Positions 5,861 through 6,166 of a DNA stretch of 6,166 nucleotides are shown piece by piece. Source of the stretch: Deltaproteobacteria bacterium (GTDB lineage Bacteria > Desulfobacterota > B13-G15); contig QMLK01000069.1 of NCBI GenBank assembly GCA_003646705.1, positions 1-6,166 of the forward strand, written 5' to 3'. The position numbers and the translations under genes were made by a program. Position 1 is the first letter of the stretch; each line of letters starts with the position of its first letter. The notes under the pieces were generated by a model. The model did no database searches. It had not been told where the DNA came from and saw only the letters and a list, made by a program, of their open reading frames with translations.

Positions 5861-6166
5861 TCATATCTCCCTTTCCTCCCAGACCCACCCCTCCCCGTAG
5901 AGGGGGTGGAGATCCCCTTCGACCTCGAGGAGCCCCTCGGGCAGCTCGCCGACGAATCGGGAGGGCAGCCGCCTCGATGACCTCCCGAAGAGCCCCCTCC
6001 TCATGGCGAGGCTCAAGTAGAGCCCTTCCTTGGCCCTGGTCATCCCCACGTAGAAGAGGCGCCTTTCCTCCTCGAGCTCGCTGGGGTCCTTGAAGCGGAG
6101 GTAATGGGGCAGGAGGCCCTCCTCCAGCCCGACGATGAAGACCACCGGGAACTCGAGGCCCTTGGC
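5861..6166 (-). CDS. UvrD/PcrA-type superfamily 1 DNA helicase, C-terminal part (cut by window edge)
   Basis: The last 101 residues of a 3'-5' superfamily 1A DNA helicase. The first visible residues [21 protein letters not shown] are motif V/Va, and [20 protein letters not shown] is motif VI with its arginine finger in the GMTRAK core, placing this in domain 2[15 protein letters not shown] follows, as in the 'RPSRFL.EIP' region of UvrD and PcrA. The protein then ends about 30 residues later (WEEREI), so it lacks the longer linker and Tudor-like C-terminal domain of E. coli UvrD and B. subtilis PcrA. Such helicases unwind DNA in repair or recombination. Whether this one is UvrD, PcrA or Rep-like cannot be settled without the N-terminal part. 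The apparent methionine starts inside the fragment are internal, because the frame continues through the right edge. Its stop is three bases from the end of the convergent methyltransferase gene. Confidence 0.9.
   Translation of the reverse strand, partial: AKGLEFPVVFIVGLEEGLLPHYLRFKDPSELEEERRLFYVGMTRAKEGLYLSLAMRRGLFGRSSRRLPSRFVGELPEGLLEVEGDLHPLYGEGWVWEEREI

Overview
This window is tightly packed bacterial DNA with high G+C (visibly well above 60%, not counted) and heavy use of AGG and CGG for arginine. Genes abut or overlap almost everywhere and no gap exceeds about 90 bases. Gene content (nadD directly after proA, a Tat-tagged AmrS-like radical SAM protein, an Amidohydro_2 protein) would suit a GC-rich Desulfobacterota-type or other deep-branching, perhaps thermophilic, anaerobe. 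That assignment is inference only. No insertion sequences, CRISPR arrays, tRNA or rRNA genes, phage genes or attachment sites were seen.

Layout: (1) bases 1-663, plus strand: the last 27 codons of an upstream gene, then a complete PAP2-family membrane phosphatase. (2) 651-2532, minus strand: proA (glutamate-5-semialdehyde dehydrogenase, proline synthesis) followed by nadD (nicotinate-mononucleotide adenylyltransferase, NAD synthesis). They overlap by 29 bp, and the nadD end overlaps the end of the PAP2 gene by 13 bp. (3) 2533-2619: the only clear regulatory region. It separates divergent genes and holds a good extended -10 promoter for proA and a weaker candidate promoter pointing the other way, and the two share one palindromic -35 element. 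(4) 2620-5857, plus strand: a four-gene operon of metal-dependent amidohydrolase, Tat-signal AmrS-like radical SAM protein, metallo-beta-lactamase-fold hydrolase and class I SAM methyltransferase, with junctions of -7, -19 and +6 bp. (5) 5861-6166, minus strand: the C-terminal end of a UvrD/PcrA-type superfamily 1 helicase, cut by the window edge.

How the genes work together: the proA-nadD pair is housekeeping biosynthesis. The four-gene block is the most interesting part. Its spacing implies co-transcription and probably a shared pathway. It combines a C-C or C-N bond-cleaving type amidohydrolase fold, a [4Fe-4S]/SAM enzyme that appears to be exported, an MBL hydrolase and a methyltransferase. 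No substrate can be assigned from sequence alone. The AmrA (AMMECR1) and AmrB (Memo) partners usually named with AmrS are not in this window.

No convincing intrinsic terminator was found at either convergent junction, so opposing transcripts probably run into each other there.
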